In this document: positions 24,758 through 33,255 of the stretch, piece after piece
How positions within the stretch are numbered: position 1 is the first letter of the stretch
Layout: each line of letters starts with the position of its first letter
Source: Bradyrhizobium diazoefficiens
GTDB lineage: Bacteria; Pseudomonadota; Alphaproteobacteria; Rhizobiales; Xanthobacteraceae
Assembly: GCF_016599855.1 (NCBI RefSeq)
Contig: NZ_CP067041.1
Location: 6,974,501-7,038,500, forward strand
Direction: 5' to 3'
DNA length: 64,000 nt
Program-made: the position numbers and the translations under genes
The notes under the pieces: model-generated
Seen by the model: the letters and a program-made list of their open reading frames with translations, nothing else
What the model was told of the DNA's origin: nothing
The model's database searches: none

Positions 24758-25975
24758 ATGAACGTGCGTGAAGCAGTCCTCACTGTCGACGAAACGCAGC
24801 CGAGTCTTCTCGAGCACGGCCCCTCCCTCGTCGAGCGCGCCGCGCGCACCGCCAACGTGGCTGCGGCCGACGCTGACGGGGTCGATCGCGACGCTCGCTT
24901 CCCGCACAAGGCTTTCGATGCCGCGCGTGAGCAGAAGCTGCTCGGCGTGATGATCCCGGTCGAGTTCGGCGGCTTCGGCGCCTCGATCTACGACGTCACC
25001 GACATCTGCTATACGCTGGGTCGCGCCTGCGCTTCGACCGCGATGATCTACGCAATGCACCAGACCAAGGTCGCCTGCCTCGTCAGGCATGGCCACGGCA
25101 TTCCCTGGATGGAAACAATGATGCGCCGGGTCGCCCGCGACCAGTGGCTGCTCGCCTCGTCCACCACCGAAGGCCAGAACGGCGGAAACATCCGCGCCAG
25201 CGCGGCCGCCGTCGACCATGCCGGCGACACAGTTTCGCTAGTGCGCGACGCGACCGTGATCTCCTACGGTGCCGAAGCCGACGGCCTCGTCACCATCGCC
25301 CGCCGCGCCACCGAAGCTGCGGCCTCGGACCAGGTGCTGTTGGCACTCGCCAAGGACGATTATTCGCTGAAGCAGACGCAGGGCTGGGAAACGCTTGGCA
25401 TGCGCGGCACCTGCTCGACCGGCTTCGAGCTGAAGGTCGATTGCCCCGCCGACCGCGTCTTCCCGGAATCCTACGACAAGATCCACGCCCAGACCATGAC
25501 GCCATTCGCGCATCTGTGCTGGTCGTCGACCTGGGCCGGCATTGCTGCTGCCTCGGTCACGCGTGCGCAAGCCTTCGTCCGCAAGGCGGCCCGCACCGCC
25601 GGCGGACAGATGCCGCCGGCCGCGGCGCATTTCACTGCCGCAAAGATGTCGCTGGCAAAGCTTCGCGCGCTGATATCAGCCAATATCGACGCTTTCGCCA
25701 GCGCCGAGCATGACGAGCGTGCGCTTGGCTCGCTCGATTTCCAGTCCTCGATCACGCTGTTGAAGGTGCAAGCCTCCGAGCTCGCGGTCGAGACCGTGAT
25801 GCACGCGATGCGCACTGCGGGTCTCTCCGGCTACCGTAACGACGGCGAGTTCACCATGGGCCGTCATCTGCGCGACGTGCTGTCGTCGCCGATCATGATC
25901 AACAACGACCGCATTCTGGCCAACGCCGCGACCTCGACGCTGATGAGCGGCGTACCGACAAGCCTTCGCGACTAA
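24758..25975 (+). CDS. Acyl-CoA dehydrogenase-like flavoprotein of the carrier-protein cluster
   Basis: A 405-residue protein with the acyl-CoA dehydrogenase fold: N-terminal helical domain (RFPHKAFDAAREQKLLGVMIPVEFGGFGAS split here as HKAFDAAREQKLLGVM and PVEFGGFGAS), a middle beta domain with WLLASSTTEGQNGGNIR, and a C-terminal domain ending RHLRDVLSSPIMINNDRIL. The last stretch resembles the Acyl-CoA_dh_2 (DszC-like) group, and the classical YEGT-type catalytic Glu is not seen. Homologues such as PltE and RedW oxidise an amino acid tethered to a carrier protein, so the same is a reasonable hypothesis here. It is first in an operon with the ligase, 31 bases apart. Confidence 0.88.
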   Translation: MNVREAVLTVDETQPSLLEHGPSLVERAARTANVAAADADGVDRDARFPHKAFDAAREQKLLGVMIPVEFGGFGASIYDVTDICYTLGRACASTAMIYAMHQTKVACLVRHGHGIPWMETMMRRVARDQWLLASSTTEGQNGGNIRASAAAVDHAGDTVSLVRDATVISYGAEADGLVTIARRATEAAASDQVLLALAKDDYSLKQTQGWETLGMRGTCSTGFELKVDCPADRVFPESYDKIHAQTMTPFAHLCWSSTWAGIAAASVTRAQAFVRKAARTAGGQMPPAAAHFTAAKMSLAKLRALISANIDAFASAEHDERALGSLDFQSSITLLKVQASELAVETVMHAMRTAGLSGYRNDGEFTMGRHLRDVLSSPIMINNDRILANAATSTLMSGVPTSLRD

Positions 25976-26006
25976 CCAACAAGAACAAATTTCAGGACAT
26001 CGACCC

Positions 26007-26987
26007 ATGAACATTGCCGTCCTTCCCAACTCACCCGAGACCGCGCCTGAGATCGTTGACCCGCTCGATCATCTCGCCGAGAAGCTGTTCCACCGCATGG
26101 GCTCGGACGGCGTTTATGCTCGCACCGCCCTCTATGAGGGCGTAGTCGAGAAGCTCGCCGCGCTGATCACGAGCCATCGCGAAGCCGGCACCGAGGTGAT
26201 GCGCTTCCCGCCGGTGATGAGCCGGGCTCAGCTGGAAAAGTCCGGCTACCTCAAGAGCTTTCCGAACCTGCTCGGCTGCGTCTGCGGCTTGCACGGCACC
26301 GAACGCGAGATCAACGCCGCGGTGAGCCGCTTCGATGCCGGCGGCGACTGGACGTCGTCGCTCTCGCCGGCCGACCTCGTGCTGTCGCCCGCCGCCTGCT
26401 ATCCCGTCTATCCGATCGTCGCGAGCCGCGGCCAGTTGCCGAACGGCGGCCTGCGCTTCGACGTTGCGGCCGACTGCTTCCGCCGCGAGCCGTCAAAGCA
26501 TCTCGATCGCCTGCAATCGTTCCGCATGCGCGAATATGTCTGCATCGGCACGCCCGATGACGTCGCCGATTTCCGCGAGCGCTGGATGGTGCGCGCGCAG
26601 GCGATCGCCCGCGATCTCGGCCTGACCTTCCGTGTCGATTATGCCAGCGATCCCTTCTTCGGCCGCGTCGGCCAGATGAAGGCGGTGAGCCAGAAGCAGC
26701 AACAGCTCAAGTTCGAGCTCCTGATCCCGCTGCGCTCGGAAGAGCAGCCGACTGCCTGCATGAGCTTCAACTATCACCGCGAGCATTTTGGCACGACCTG
26801 GGGCATCCACGACGCCAATGGCGAACCGGCGCACACCGGCTGCGTCGCGTTCGGCATGGACCGCCTTGCTGTCGCCATGTTCCACACCCACGGCACCGAT
26901 CTCTCCGCCTGGCCCGCCAAGGTGCGGGACATCATGGGCATGCAGCCGCTAACTCCAGTCGATGCCCACGGCGAAGGCTGGCGCTAG
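26007..26987 (+). CDS. Amino acid:[carrier protein] ligase (Bll0957-like, seryl-tRNA synthetase homologue)
   Basis: A 326-residue class II aminoacyl-tRNA synthetase-like enzyme that lacks a tRNA-binding domain. Family members adenylate a small amino acid (glycine for the B. japonicum enzymes, from memory of published work) and transfer it to the phosphopantetheine of a carrier protein. Visible motifs: motif 2 CFRREPSKHLDRLQSFRMRE (157-176) and motif 3 GCVAFGMDRLAVAMF (278-292). Cys131 (SPAACYP), Glu176 (RMRE) and Cys279 (HTGCVAFG) match the three zinc ligands reported for Bll0957 in identity and number. The AGGA-type ribosome binding site precedes ATG 26007. It is followed by a short palindromic repeat and the acyltransferase-like gene. 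Confidence 0.95.
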   Translation: MNIAVLPNSPETAPEIVDPLDHLAEKLFHRMGSDGVYARTALYEGVVEKLAALITSHREAGTEVMRFPPVMSRAQLEKSGYLKSFPNLLGCVCGLHGTEREINAAVSRFDAGGDWTSSLSPADLVLSPAACYPVYPIVASRGQLPNGGLRFDVAADCFRREPSKHLDRLQSFRMREYVCIGTPDDVADFRERWMVRAQAIARDLGLTFRVDYASDPFFGRVGQMKAVSQKQQQLKFELLIPLRSEEQPTACMSFNYHREHFGTTWGIHDANGEPAHTGCVAFGMDRLAVAMFHTHGTDLSAWPAKVRDIMGMQPLTPVDAHGEGWR

Positions 26988-27035
26988 AGCATGATCCGGA
27001 AAAGTGTGAAGCCGCTTTCCGCCGAGATCATGCTC
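26987..27035. repeat. Short palindromic repeat with GAGCATGATC arms (family F)
   Basis: Arms GAGCATGATC (26987-26996) and GATCATGCTC (27026-27035) with an inner region GAAAAGTG and GCTTTCCGCC. This short element is familiar from many Rhizobiales intergenic regions. It begins on the last base of the ligase stop codon and could form a stem-loop between the ligase and the next gene. Confidence 0.75.
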
Positions 27036-27082
27036 AAAAGATAAACTCCACGGGGCCGACCATTTCCACGGGTAAGACGAGC

Positions 27083-27958
27083 GTGATCCACACCAAGGTC
27101 CGATGTCGCGAGATCAGCGAGTCCGATGTCGACGCCATCGCGGACTTGCTGACGCGCGGCTTCGTCGGCCGCTCGCGCAACTACTGGATCCAGGGACTGC
27201 GCCGGCAAGCCTTCCGGCCGGTGCCGGACGGCTATCCGCGCTTCGGCTACATGCTCGACAATGACGGCGAACCGGTCGGCGTGCTGCTGCTGATCTACAC
27301 CACGCGCAAGGACGGCGAGGAGACCGCCATCCAGTGCAACCTCTCGAGCTGGTATGTCGAGCCGGCCTACCGCAATTACGCGCCGCTGCTGACCAAGATC
27401 GCGCAACGGCACAAGCACGTGACCTATCTCAACATCAGCCCGGCAGTGTGGACCTGGCCGATCATCGAGACGCAGGGCTTTCGCGCTTATTGCCGCGGCC
27501 TGTTCTTCACGGTGCCGGCGCTGTCGCGCGCCCCGCGCTGGAGCAAGATCGAAGTCATCTCCCCGCACACCAAGCAGATCGAAGGCCTGTCCGAGGCCGA
27601 GACCGAGCTGCTGACGCGGCATGCGCGCTATAATTGCCTGAGCCTGGTCTGCCGCACGCCGAAAGGCGTCTTCCCCTTCATCCTGCAACCGGTGCGCATC
27701 CGCCGCGGTTTCATCGCACCACCGGCGATGCAGCTGATCTACTGCCGCAGCGCCGCCGAATACACTGCCTGTGCCGGCCGCATCGGCCGGCTGCTGCTGC
27801 GGCTCGGCAAGATCGCCGTGATCATTGATTCCAACGAGCCCATCCCCGGCCTTGCCGGTATTTATACGGAACGGCGCGGCCGCAAATATTTCAAGGGCCC
27901 GCATCGCCCGCGGCTGGCCGATCTCACCGATACGGAACTCGTGCTCTACGGGCCGTAG
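27083..27958 (+). CDS. GNAT-like acyltransferase, possible last step of the carrier-protein cluster
   Basis: A 291-residue soluble protein. The first half has GNAT character: CREISESDVDAIADLLTRGF as first strand and helix, a central YMLDNDGEPVGVLLLIYT beta pair, and SSWYVEPAYRNYAPLLT where the acyl-donor loop would be. The second half is not recognised. GTG 27083 is used because it starts the first strand, with a GGTAAGACG segment upstream. Location after the ligase suggests that it moves the aminoacyl group from the carrier protein to an acceptor; that is inference. The 95-base gap holds a palindromic repeat, so co-transcription is possible but not certain. Confidence 0.7.
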   Translation: MIHTKVRCREISESDVDAIADLLTRGFVGRSRNYWIQGLRRQAFRPVPDGYPRFGYMLDNDGEPVGVLLLIYTTRKDGEETAIQCNLSSWYVEPAYRNYAPLLTKIAQRHKHVTYLNISPAVWTWPIIETQGFRAYCRGLFFTVPALSRAPRWSKIEVISPHTKQIEGLSEAETELLTRHARYNCLSLVCRTPKGVFPFILQPVRIRRGFIAPPAMQLIYCRSAAEYTACAGRIGRLLLRLGKIAVIIDSNEPIPGLAGIYTERRGRKYFKGPHRPRLADLTDTELVLYGP

Positions 27959-28132
27959 GAGACTGCGCTTTAGCCCAATACTCGGTATCGCACGGTTGCG
28001 GCTGCACTTTCCGCATCAGTAGTCACCCTCCGTAAACTACAGCGCTTAATGGAATTTTCCCGCCTCTTCGCTACGCTCAGTGGCTGAATGACGTTGCGTC
28101 AAGGCTATTGCCGCCGAGATCCCGCCGATCCC

Positions 28133-31000
28133 ATGACGTCGAACCGCGACAACGAGCTCGGTGCAGACTGCGAGCAAGGCCAAAAGGCCCTACTCTCGCT
28201 AAGCCAGCTTGCGCTCGACGGCATGGAACAGGGCGTCTGCGTCTACGACGCCGACAACCGGATCATGCTGGTCAACACGCGTTACCTGACACTGTTCAAC
28301 ATGTCGGCCGACGTCGTCAGGCTCGGAACGAGCTACCGCGACGTGCTCGCTCACAGCGCGGCGCGCGGAAATATCCCGGCGAGTGAGCTCGACGCGCTCT
28401 ATGCTTCGCGAATCGCATTGATCGCGGCCGGCAAGCCATTCCGAACCCGGCAGACGCTCGCGAGCGGCCTTGTCATCACGCTCGAGCTGAAGCCGCTTCC
28501 CGACGGCGGCTGGATGACGATCTGCGATGACGTCAGTCGCCTCGCCCGGCTTGAGGTCGAGCTGCAACTCCAGACCGAGCGCAGCCAGCACGCGCTCGCC
28601 CACATGTCGCACGGTCTCATCATGTATGACGCCGACGGCCGTGTCGTCGTCTGCAACGAGCGCTTTCTGCAATTCTACGATCTCGACCCCAACATCGTGA
28701 AGCCGGGTCTCGCGCACAGCGCGGCGATCGATTACTGGCTGTCGCGCGGCAACAGAGCGGACTTGCCTGACGACGAGTTCCGCGACGGCCGGATCAACGA
28801 CGTCCGGACCCGGAGCCCGAAAACCGTTCTGGTGACATGCTTTGACGGCCGAAAAGTGCAGGCCGTTTCCCGCTTCATGCCCGACGGCGGCTGGGTCACC
28901 GTGCACGAGGACGTCACCGAGCGGCTGCAGCATGAAGAGACGCTGAAGCAGCAAAACCTCATGCTGGATGCCGCGCTCGAAAACATGGCGCATGGTCTCG
29001 CGTTCTACGATAGCGACATGTGCCTGCGCATCTGCAATTCGACCTATCAGGAGATTTACCGGCTATCGCCGGAGGAGAGCAAGCCCGGCACGCATCTCTC
29101 CGAGCTGATCGAGCGGTCGATGGCGAACGGCGCCTTCGCCTCCGAAGACAGCCCGCAGCAGATTCTGGAAGCCGCGCGCGCGCGGATCGCCAGCGGCGAC
29201 ACCTCACCCACGCGTCGGCGCATGTCGAACGGCACGACCATCTCGGTGCGCTATTGCGCATTGCCCGAGGGCGGCTTCGTCGCCACCTATGAGGACATCA
29301 CCGAACGCGAGCGCGCGGTCGAGGAGCTGAGCGAGCAGTATCGCCGCTTCGATGCGGCGCTGAACAACATGAGCCAGGGCCTGTGCATGCTCGATACGAG
29401 CCTGCACGTGATCGTCTGCAACCGCCGCTACATCGAGATGTACGGCCTGTCGCCCGACATAGTGAAGCCGGGCGTCTCGATGCGCGAGATCATGGAGCAT
29501 AGCTGCTCGCTCGGCATTCATCCGAACATGACCGGCGCCAAGCTCTACGCCGACTATGTCGAGCGGCTGTGCGAGGGCGAGCACACGTTGCATCGCCATT
29601 TGAGCGACGGCCGCATCATCAAGCTCAATCACAAGCGGATGGAGCATGGCGGCTGGGTCGTCACCTATGAGGACGTCACCGAGCGTCACAAGGCCCAGGC
29701 GCGCGTCGCGCATATGGCACAGCACGATTCGCTGACCGATCTGCCCAACCGCACGCTGTTCCGCGAAAAGATGGGCGAGGGATTGAGTCAGGTCGCGATT
29801 GCCGGCGGCGCCATGGCCGTGCTGTGCTTCGACCTCGACAATTTCAAGACCGTCAACGACCGGCTCGGCCACGCCGCCGGCGACCGGTTGCTGCGTTGGG
29901 TCGCGGCGCAGCTGAGGGAGAATGTCGGCGAGCAAGACACCGTCGCCCGCCTCGGCGGCGACGAGTTCGCCGTGCTCCAGCGCGGGCCGCAGCCGCAATC
30001 GGCGGAGCGCTTGGCACGACGCCTGGTCGAGGTCATCGGCCACCCGCCGCCGCTGGAAAGCCAATCGATCCATGTCGGCGTCTCTGTCGGCATCGCGATC
30101 GCGCCCGATCACGGGTTAGATGCCGACGAGCTGATGAAATGCGCCGACCTTGCGCTGTACCAAGCCAAAGCCAGGGGGCGCGGCGCCTATCAGCTGTTCG
30201 AGCCCGAGATGGAGGAGGAGGCGCGCAGCCGGCACGCGCTCGAGCATGATCTGCGCGGCGCGCTGGAAGCCAGCCAGTTCCACCTGGTGTTCCAGCCGCA
30301 GGTGCGGCTCGACACCACCGAGCTGACCGGCTTCGAGGCGCTGCTGCGCTGGAAACATCCCTCGCGCGGCTTCGTCTCGCCGGCCGAGTTCATTCCCATC
30401 GCCGAAGAGAACGGACTGATCGTTCCGATCGGCGAATGGGTGCTGCGCACCGCCTGTGCGACAGCCGCCTCTTGGCCCGACATCACGGTCGCGGTGAACC
30501 TGTCACCGCTCCAGTTCCGCTCGCGCGGACTGGTGGCGATGGTGACGAGTGCGCTTGCAGAGGCAGGCCTGCCGCCGCAGCGGCTCGAGCTCGAGGTCAC
30601 AGAGACGGCGCTGCTCGACGACAGCGAAGCCACGATCGAGATCCTGCATCAGCTGCGCGCCCTCGGCGTGCGCGTCAGCCTCGACGATTTCGGCGTCGGC
30701 TATTCCTCGCTGAGCTACTTGCGCAAATTTCCGTTCGACCGCATCAAGATCGACCGCTCCTTCGTCGGCACGCTCGGCGAAAGCCCCGAGAGCGTCGCCA
30801 TCGTCCGCACCATCGCGAGCCTCGGCTCGGTGCTCGGCGTCGAGACCACGGCGGAAGGCGTCGAGACGATCGAACAACTCGACTTCGTCCGCGAATGCGG
30901 CTGCACCGCAGTGCAGGGCTATTATTTCGGCAAGCCGTGTCCAGCGGCCGAGGTCGGACGCACCATCGAGCGCCTCACCGCGGTCCGCCGCGTGGCGTGA
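28133..31000 (+). CDS. Four-PAS sensor diguanylate cyclase/phosphodiesterase (GGDEF-EAL)
   Basis: A cytoplasmic signalling protein of about 955 residues with no transmembrane segment. Four consecutive PAS-type units of about 125 residues each repeat the pattern 'MxxGxxxYDxDxRIxxCNxRY' and 'GGWVTxxEDVTER' (starting near residues 25, 155, 285 and 405). They are followed by GGDEF (intact RLGGDEFAVL) and EAL (GFEALLRWKHP, DDFGVGYSSLSYL, ETTAEGVET) domains. The residues at the cyclase inhibitory site are GEQD, not RxxD, so product inhibition may be lost. ATG 28133 is the likely start; ATG 28088 is also possible, and neither has a strong ribosome binding site. It converges with another c-di-GMP gene 75 bases downstream. 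Confidence 0.92.
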   Translation: MTSNRDNELGADCEQGQKALLSLSQLALDGMEQGVCVYDADNRIMLVNTRYLTLFNMSADVVRLGTSYRDVLAHSAARGNIPASELDALYASRIALIAAGKPFRTRQTLASGLVITLELKPLPDGGWMTICDDVSRLARLEVELQLQTERSQHALAHMSHGLIMYDADGRVVVCNERFLQFYDLDPNIVKPGLAHSAAIDYWLSRGNRADLPDDEFRDGRINDVRTRSPKTVLVTCFDGRKVQAVSRFMPDGGWVTVHEDVTERLQHEETLKQQNLMLDAALENMAHGLAFYDSDMCLRICNSTYQEIYRLSPEESKPGTHLSELIERSMANGAFASEDSPQQILEAARARIASGDTSPTRRRMSNGTTISVRYCALPEGGFVATYEDITERERAVEELSEQYRRFDAALNNMSQGLCMLDTSLHVIVCNRRYIEMYGLSPDIVKPGVSMREIMEHSCSLGIHPNMTGAKLYADYVERLCEGEHTLHRHLSDGRIIKLNHKRMEHGGWVVTYEDVTERHKAQARVAHMAQHDSLTDLPNRTLFREKMGEGLSQVAIAGGAMAVLCFDLDNFKTVNDRLGHAAGDRLLRWVAAQLRENVGEQDTVARLGGDEFAVLQRGPQPQSAERLARRLVEVIGHPPPLESQSIHVGVSVGIAIAPDHGLDADELMKCADLALYQAKARGRGAYQLFEPEMEEEARSRHALEHDLRGALEASQFHLVFQPQVRLDTTELTGFEALLRWKHPSRGFVSPAEFIPIAEENGLIVPIGEWVLRTACATAASWPDITVAVNLSPLQFRSRGLVAMVTSALAEAGLPPQRLELEVTETALLDDSEATIEILHQLRALGVRVSLDDFGVGYSSLSYLRKFPFDRIKIDRSFVGTLGESPESVAIVRTIASLGSVLGVETTAEGVETIEQLDFVRECGCTAVQGYYFGKPCPAAEVGRTIERLTAVRRVA

Positions 31001-31074
31001 GCCTCTTCCCTCGTGAATTTTCGCGAAAACAACCCCATGCACAGTAGAATTGGGATTGATTTCAAAGAAGAAAT

Positions 31075-32811
31075 TCAGCTTGCCGCAGGCAATGCGCTAT
31101 CCGGCGGCGTGCCCCACGGGCGATCGGCTGACGCCAGCCCGATCAGCCGACCCTGGATGTAATCGCAGCCCCAATCGCGCAGCATGTCGGCGGCTTCCTC
31201 GTCCTGCACCCATTCGGCCACCGTCTCGATGTCGAGGCGGCGGGCAAGGTCGATCAGGGTCTGCACGAAAGCGCGGTCGTCGGCGGAGCGGGTGATGTTC
31301 TGCACGAAGGCGCCGTCGATCTTGACGATGTCCACGCCGAGCTTGCGCAGATTGCGGAACGAGGTGTAGCCGGCGCCGAAATCGTCGATGGCGATGCGGC
31401 TGCCGAAATTTTTCAGCTGCGTGACGAAGCCACGAACGTCGTCGATGTCCTGGATCGCGACCGTCTCGGTGATCTCCACGATCAGCCGCTCGGCGACGCC
31501 GGGATGCGCGCGCATTAGCGATTCGATTCCCGCCCACCAGTCCGGATCCATCGTGGTATCAGGCGAGATGTTGAGGCTGAGCCGGATGTCGGGCACGGCC
31601 GCGAGCTCGGCGACCACGAGCTCGAGCACGCGATGATCGACGAGACGGATGAGGCCGAGCCGCTCGGCCACCGGCACGATGTCGGGCGCGAGCAGCACCT
31701 GGCCGTCGCCCTGGTCCATCCGCACCAGGCATTCGTGGAACGCACCCTCGCGCGTGGCCGCCGAGACCACCGGCTCGTAAGCGAGCTTGATGCGGCGCTC
31801 GTTCAGCGCCGTGACGATCTCGTCGGTGACGCGGATGTTGACGCGGCGCTGGGCGTCGCGCTCGGCGTTCGGCCGCCAAGTGGCGAACGAGCCGGCGCGG
31901 CGGCGTTTGGCGGCATCCAGCGTCTCATGAGCGCGATTGATCGCCTCATCGGTATTGCGCGCATAGCGCGGCAGGCTGACCGCGCCGATCGAGACGGTGA
32001 CCGAGACCGGGCCCGATCTGGTCGGCACCACCTCGTCACGGATGCCGACGAGAAAACGCGCGGCGGCGATGTTCATGTCGTCAACGGTGCAGTTCTTCAG
32101 GATCAGGCCGAACTTGTTGCCGGAGAAACGGCCGAGCACGTCACCGCCGCGCAAGCGCGCGCGAATGCGCTTGGCGACATCGAGGATCACGGCATCGGCA
32201 ACGTCGAAGCCGAATGCGTCGTTGACGCGCGCGAGATGATCGATGCCGACCAGCATGAAGGCCGCGGTCGAGCGGAAGCGGCTCGTCTCCTCGATCGCTT
32301 CGGCCAGCGCCGCGATTAGATGGAAACGATTGAATTCGCCGGTGAGCGGGTCGAGCCGGGCAAGCTTCGTCAGCTCCTCGTCGCGGGCGTGCCGCTCATT
32401 GTTGATGCGGACGGAGCCGATCGCGCGCACCGGGCGGCCGTCGGCACCGGCGAACCAGCGGCCGGTCTCCTCGATCCAAACCACGGGATCGGAGGCGCTC
32501 ATGCGTACGCCATATTCGACCCGGTAGGGCGTGCCGTCGGCGCCGTGCACGGCCGTTGTCTGCGCCAGCGCGGCGCTCCGCAGCGACTGTGCGGGCTCGA
32601 TCAGCCTGGCGAACTCGGCGCCGGTCGCAAGCCGTTCGGCGGGAATGCCGGGGAAAACCGCGCCAGCCTGCTCGCCCCAGACGATGGAGTCGCTGGCGAT
32701 ATCCCAAACGAACACGGCCTGGCCGAGGGTGGCCAGGATTTCGGAGGCTTGCGGCAATGCTGGGGTCAAAAGCGCCTCGTTTCGGGACAGCGGGGAGTCC
32801 TGAGCCGGCAC
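31075..32811 (-). CDS. Degenerate GGDEF plus EAL-domain protein with PAS-like N-terminus
   Basis: A 578-residue soluble protein. Residues about 20-140 look like a PAS fold (LGQAVFVWDIASDSIVWGE, RYVxxG-type signature replaced by VVWIEETGRWF). The GGDEF motif is changed to SGNKF (RFSGNKFGLIL), so cyclase activity is unlikely. The EAL domain has ECL at the signature (FHECLVRM) but keeps the Glu, NISPDT, the metal-binding IDDFGAGYTSF and ETVAEWVQ, so phosphodiesterase activity is possible. The start codon is GTG 32811 with no good ribosome binding site, so a later start cannot be excluded. It may be a c-di-GMP effector or phosphodiesterase. Confidence 0.88.
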   Translation of the reverse strand: MPAQDSPLSRNEALLTPALPQASEILATLGQAVFVWDIASDSIVWGEQAGAVFPGIPAERLATGAEFARLIEPAQSLRSAALAQTTAVHGADGTPYRVEYGVRMSASDPVVWIEETGRWFAGADGRPVRAIGSVRINNERHARDEELTKLARLDPLTGEFNRFHLIAALAEAIEETSRFRSTAAFMLVGIDHLARVNDAFGFDVADAVILDVAKRIRARLRGGDVLGRFSGNKFGLILKNCTVDDMNIAAARFLVGIRDEVVPTRSGPVSVTVSIGAVSLPRYARNTDEAINRAHETLDAAKRRRAGSFATWRPNAERDAQRRVNIRVTDEIVTALNERRIKLAYEPVVSAATREGAFHECLVRMDQGDGQVLLAPDIVPVAERLGLIRLVDHRVLELVVAELAAVPDIRLSLNISPDTTMDPDWWAGIESLMRAHPGVAERLIVEITETVAIQDIDDVRGFVTQLKNFGSRIAIDDFGAGYTSFRNLRKLGVDIVKIDGAFVQNITRSADDRAFVQTLIDLARRLDIETVAEWVQDEEAADMLRDWGCDYIQGRLIGLASADRPWGTPPDSALPAAS

Positions 32812-32988
32812 AGGATACGGCCAGATTCGCCTGCAACCCTAGGCAAAGTTCATAAACAATTTGGAAACCACGTTCCCGGGCGCCCTGGAACGGAATAGGC
32901 TTGGCCGGCATAGGCCTTGCGAGACCATCACATGCACCGGCGCCAGCGTCCCAAAACGCGCCAGTTCAACCGAATCAGCGGTGTTGCG

Positions 32989-33249
32989 ATGGTGAATGCG
33001 GATCAGATCGAAGAAACAACGCGGGAAGCGAGTACCGCGCTGGTACCGCTGACGCCGGTTTTGCAGTGGGTTCGCAAGGTGCCGCTGACGCGCCCCGATC
33101 CGAGCTTCGTCACCCAGCTGATCGCCAATGCCGAGCACCTGCCCCAGGCAAGCCGGCTGCGCCGCGGCTCGTCCGAGGACGTGCGCATGGCCTATGACGG
33201 CAAGCGCCCGCTTCCCAGCGTCACTTCGCGCACGCGGCAGGTGGCGTAA
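32989..33249 (+). CDS. Small conserved-type hypothetical protein, 86 residues
   Basis: A short protein beginning MVNADQIEETTREAST and ending with an Arg/Ser-rich tail. It contains no membrane segment, signal peptide or motif that I recognise. Coding use looks like that of neighbouring genes, and it is bounded closely by the next gene on the other strand, 6 bases away. ATG 32989 is chosen; an in-frame upstream ATG at 32932 would add a basic N-terminus. Function unknown. Confidence 0.55.
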   Translation: MVNADQIEETTREASTALVPLTPVLQWVRKVPLTRPDPSFVTQLIANAEHLPQASRLRRGSSEDVRMAYDGKRPLPSVTSRTRQVA

Positions 33250-33255
33250 CGCCGA

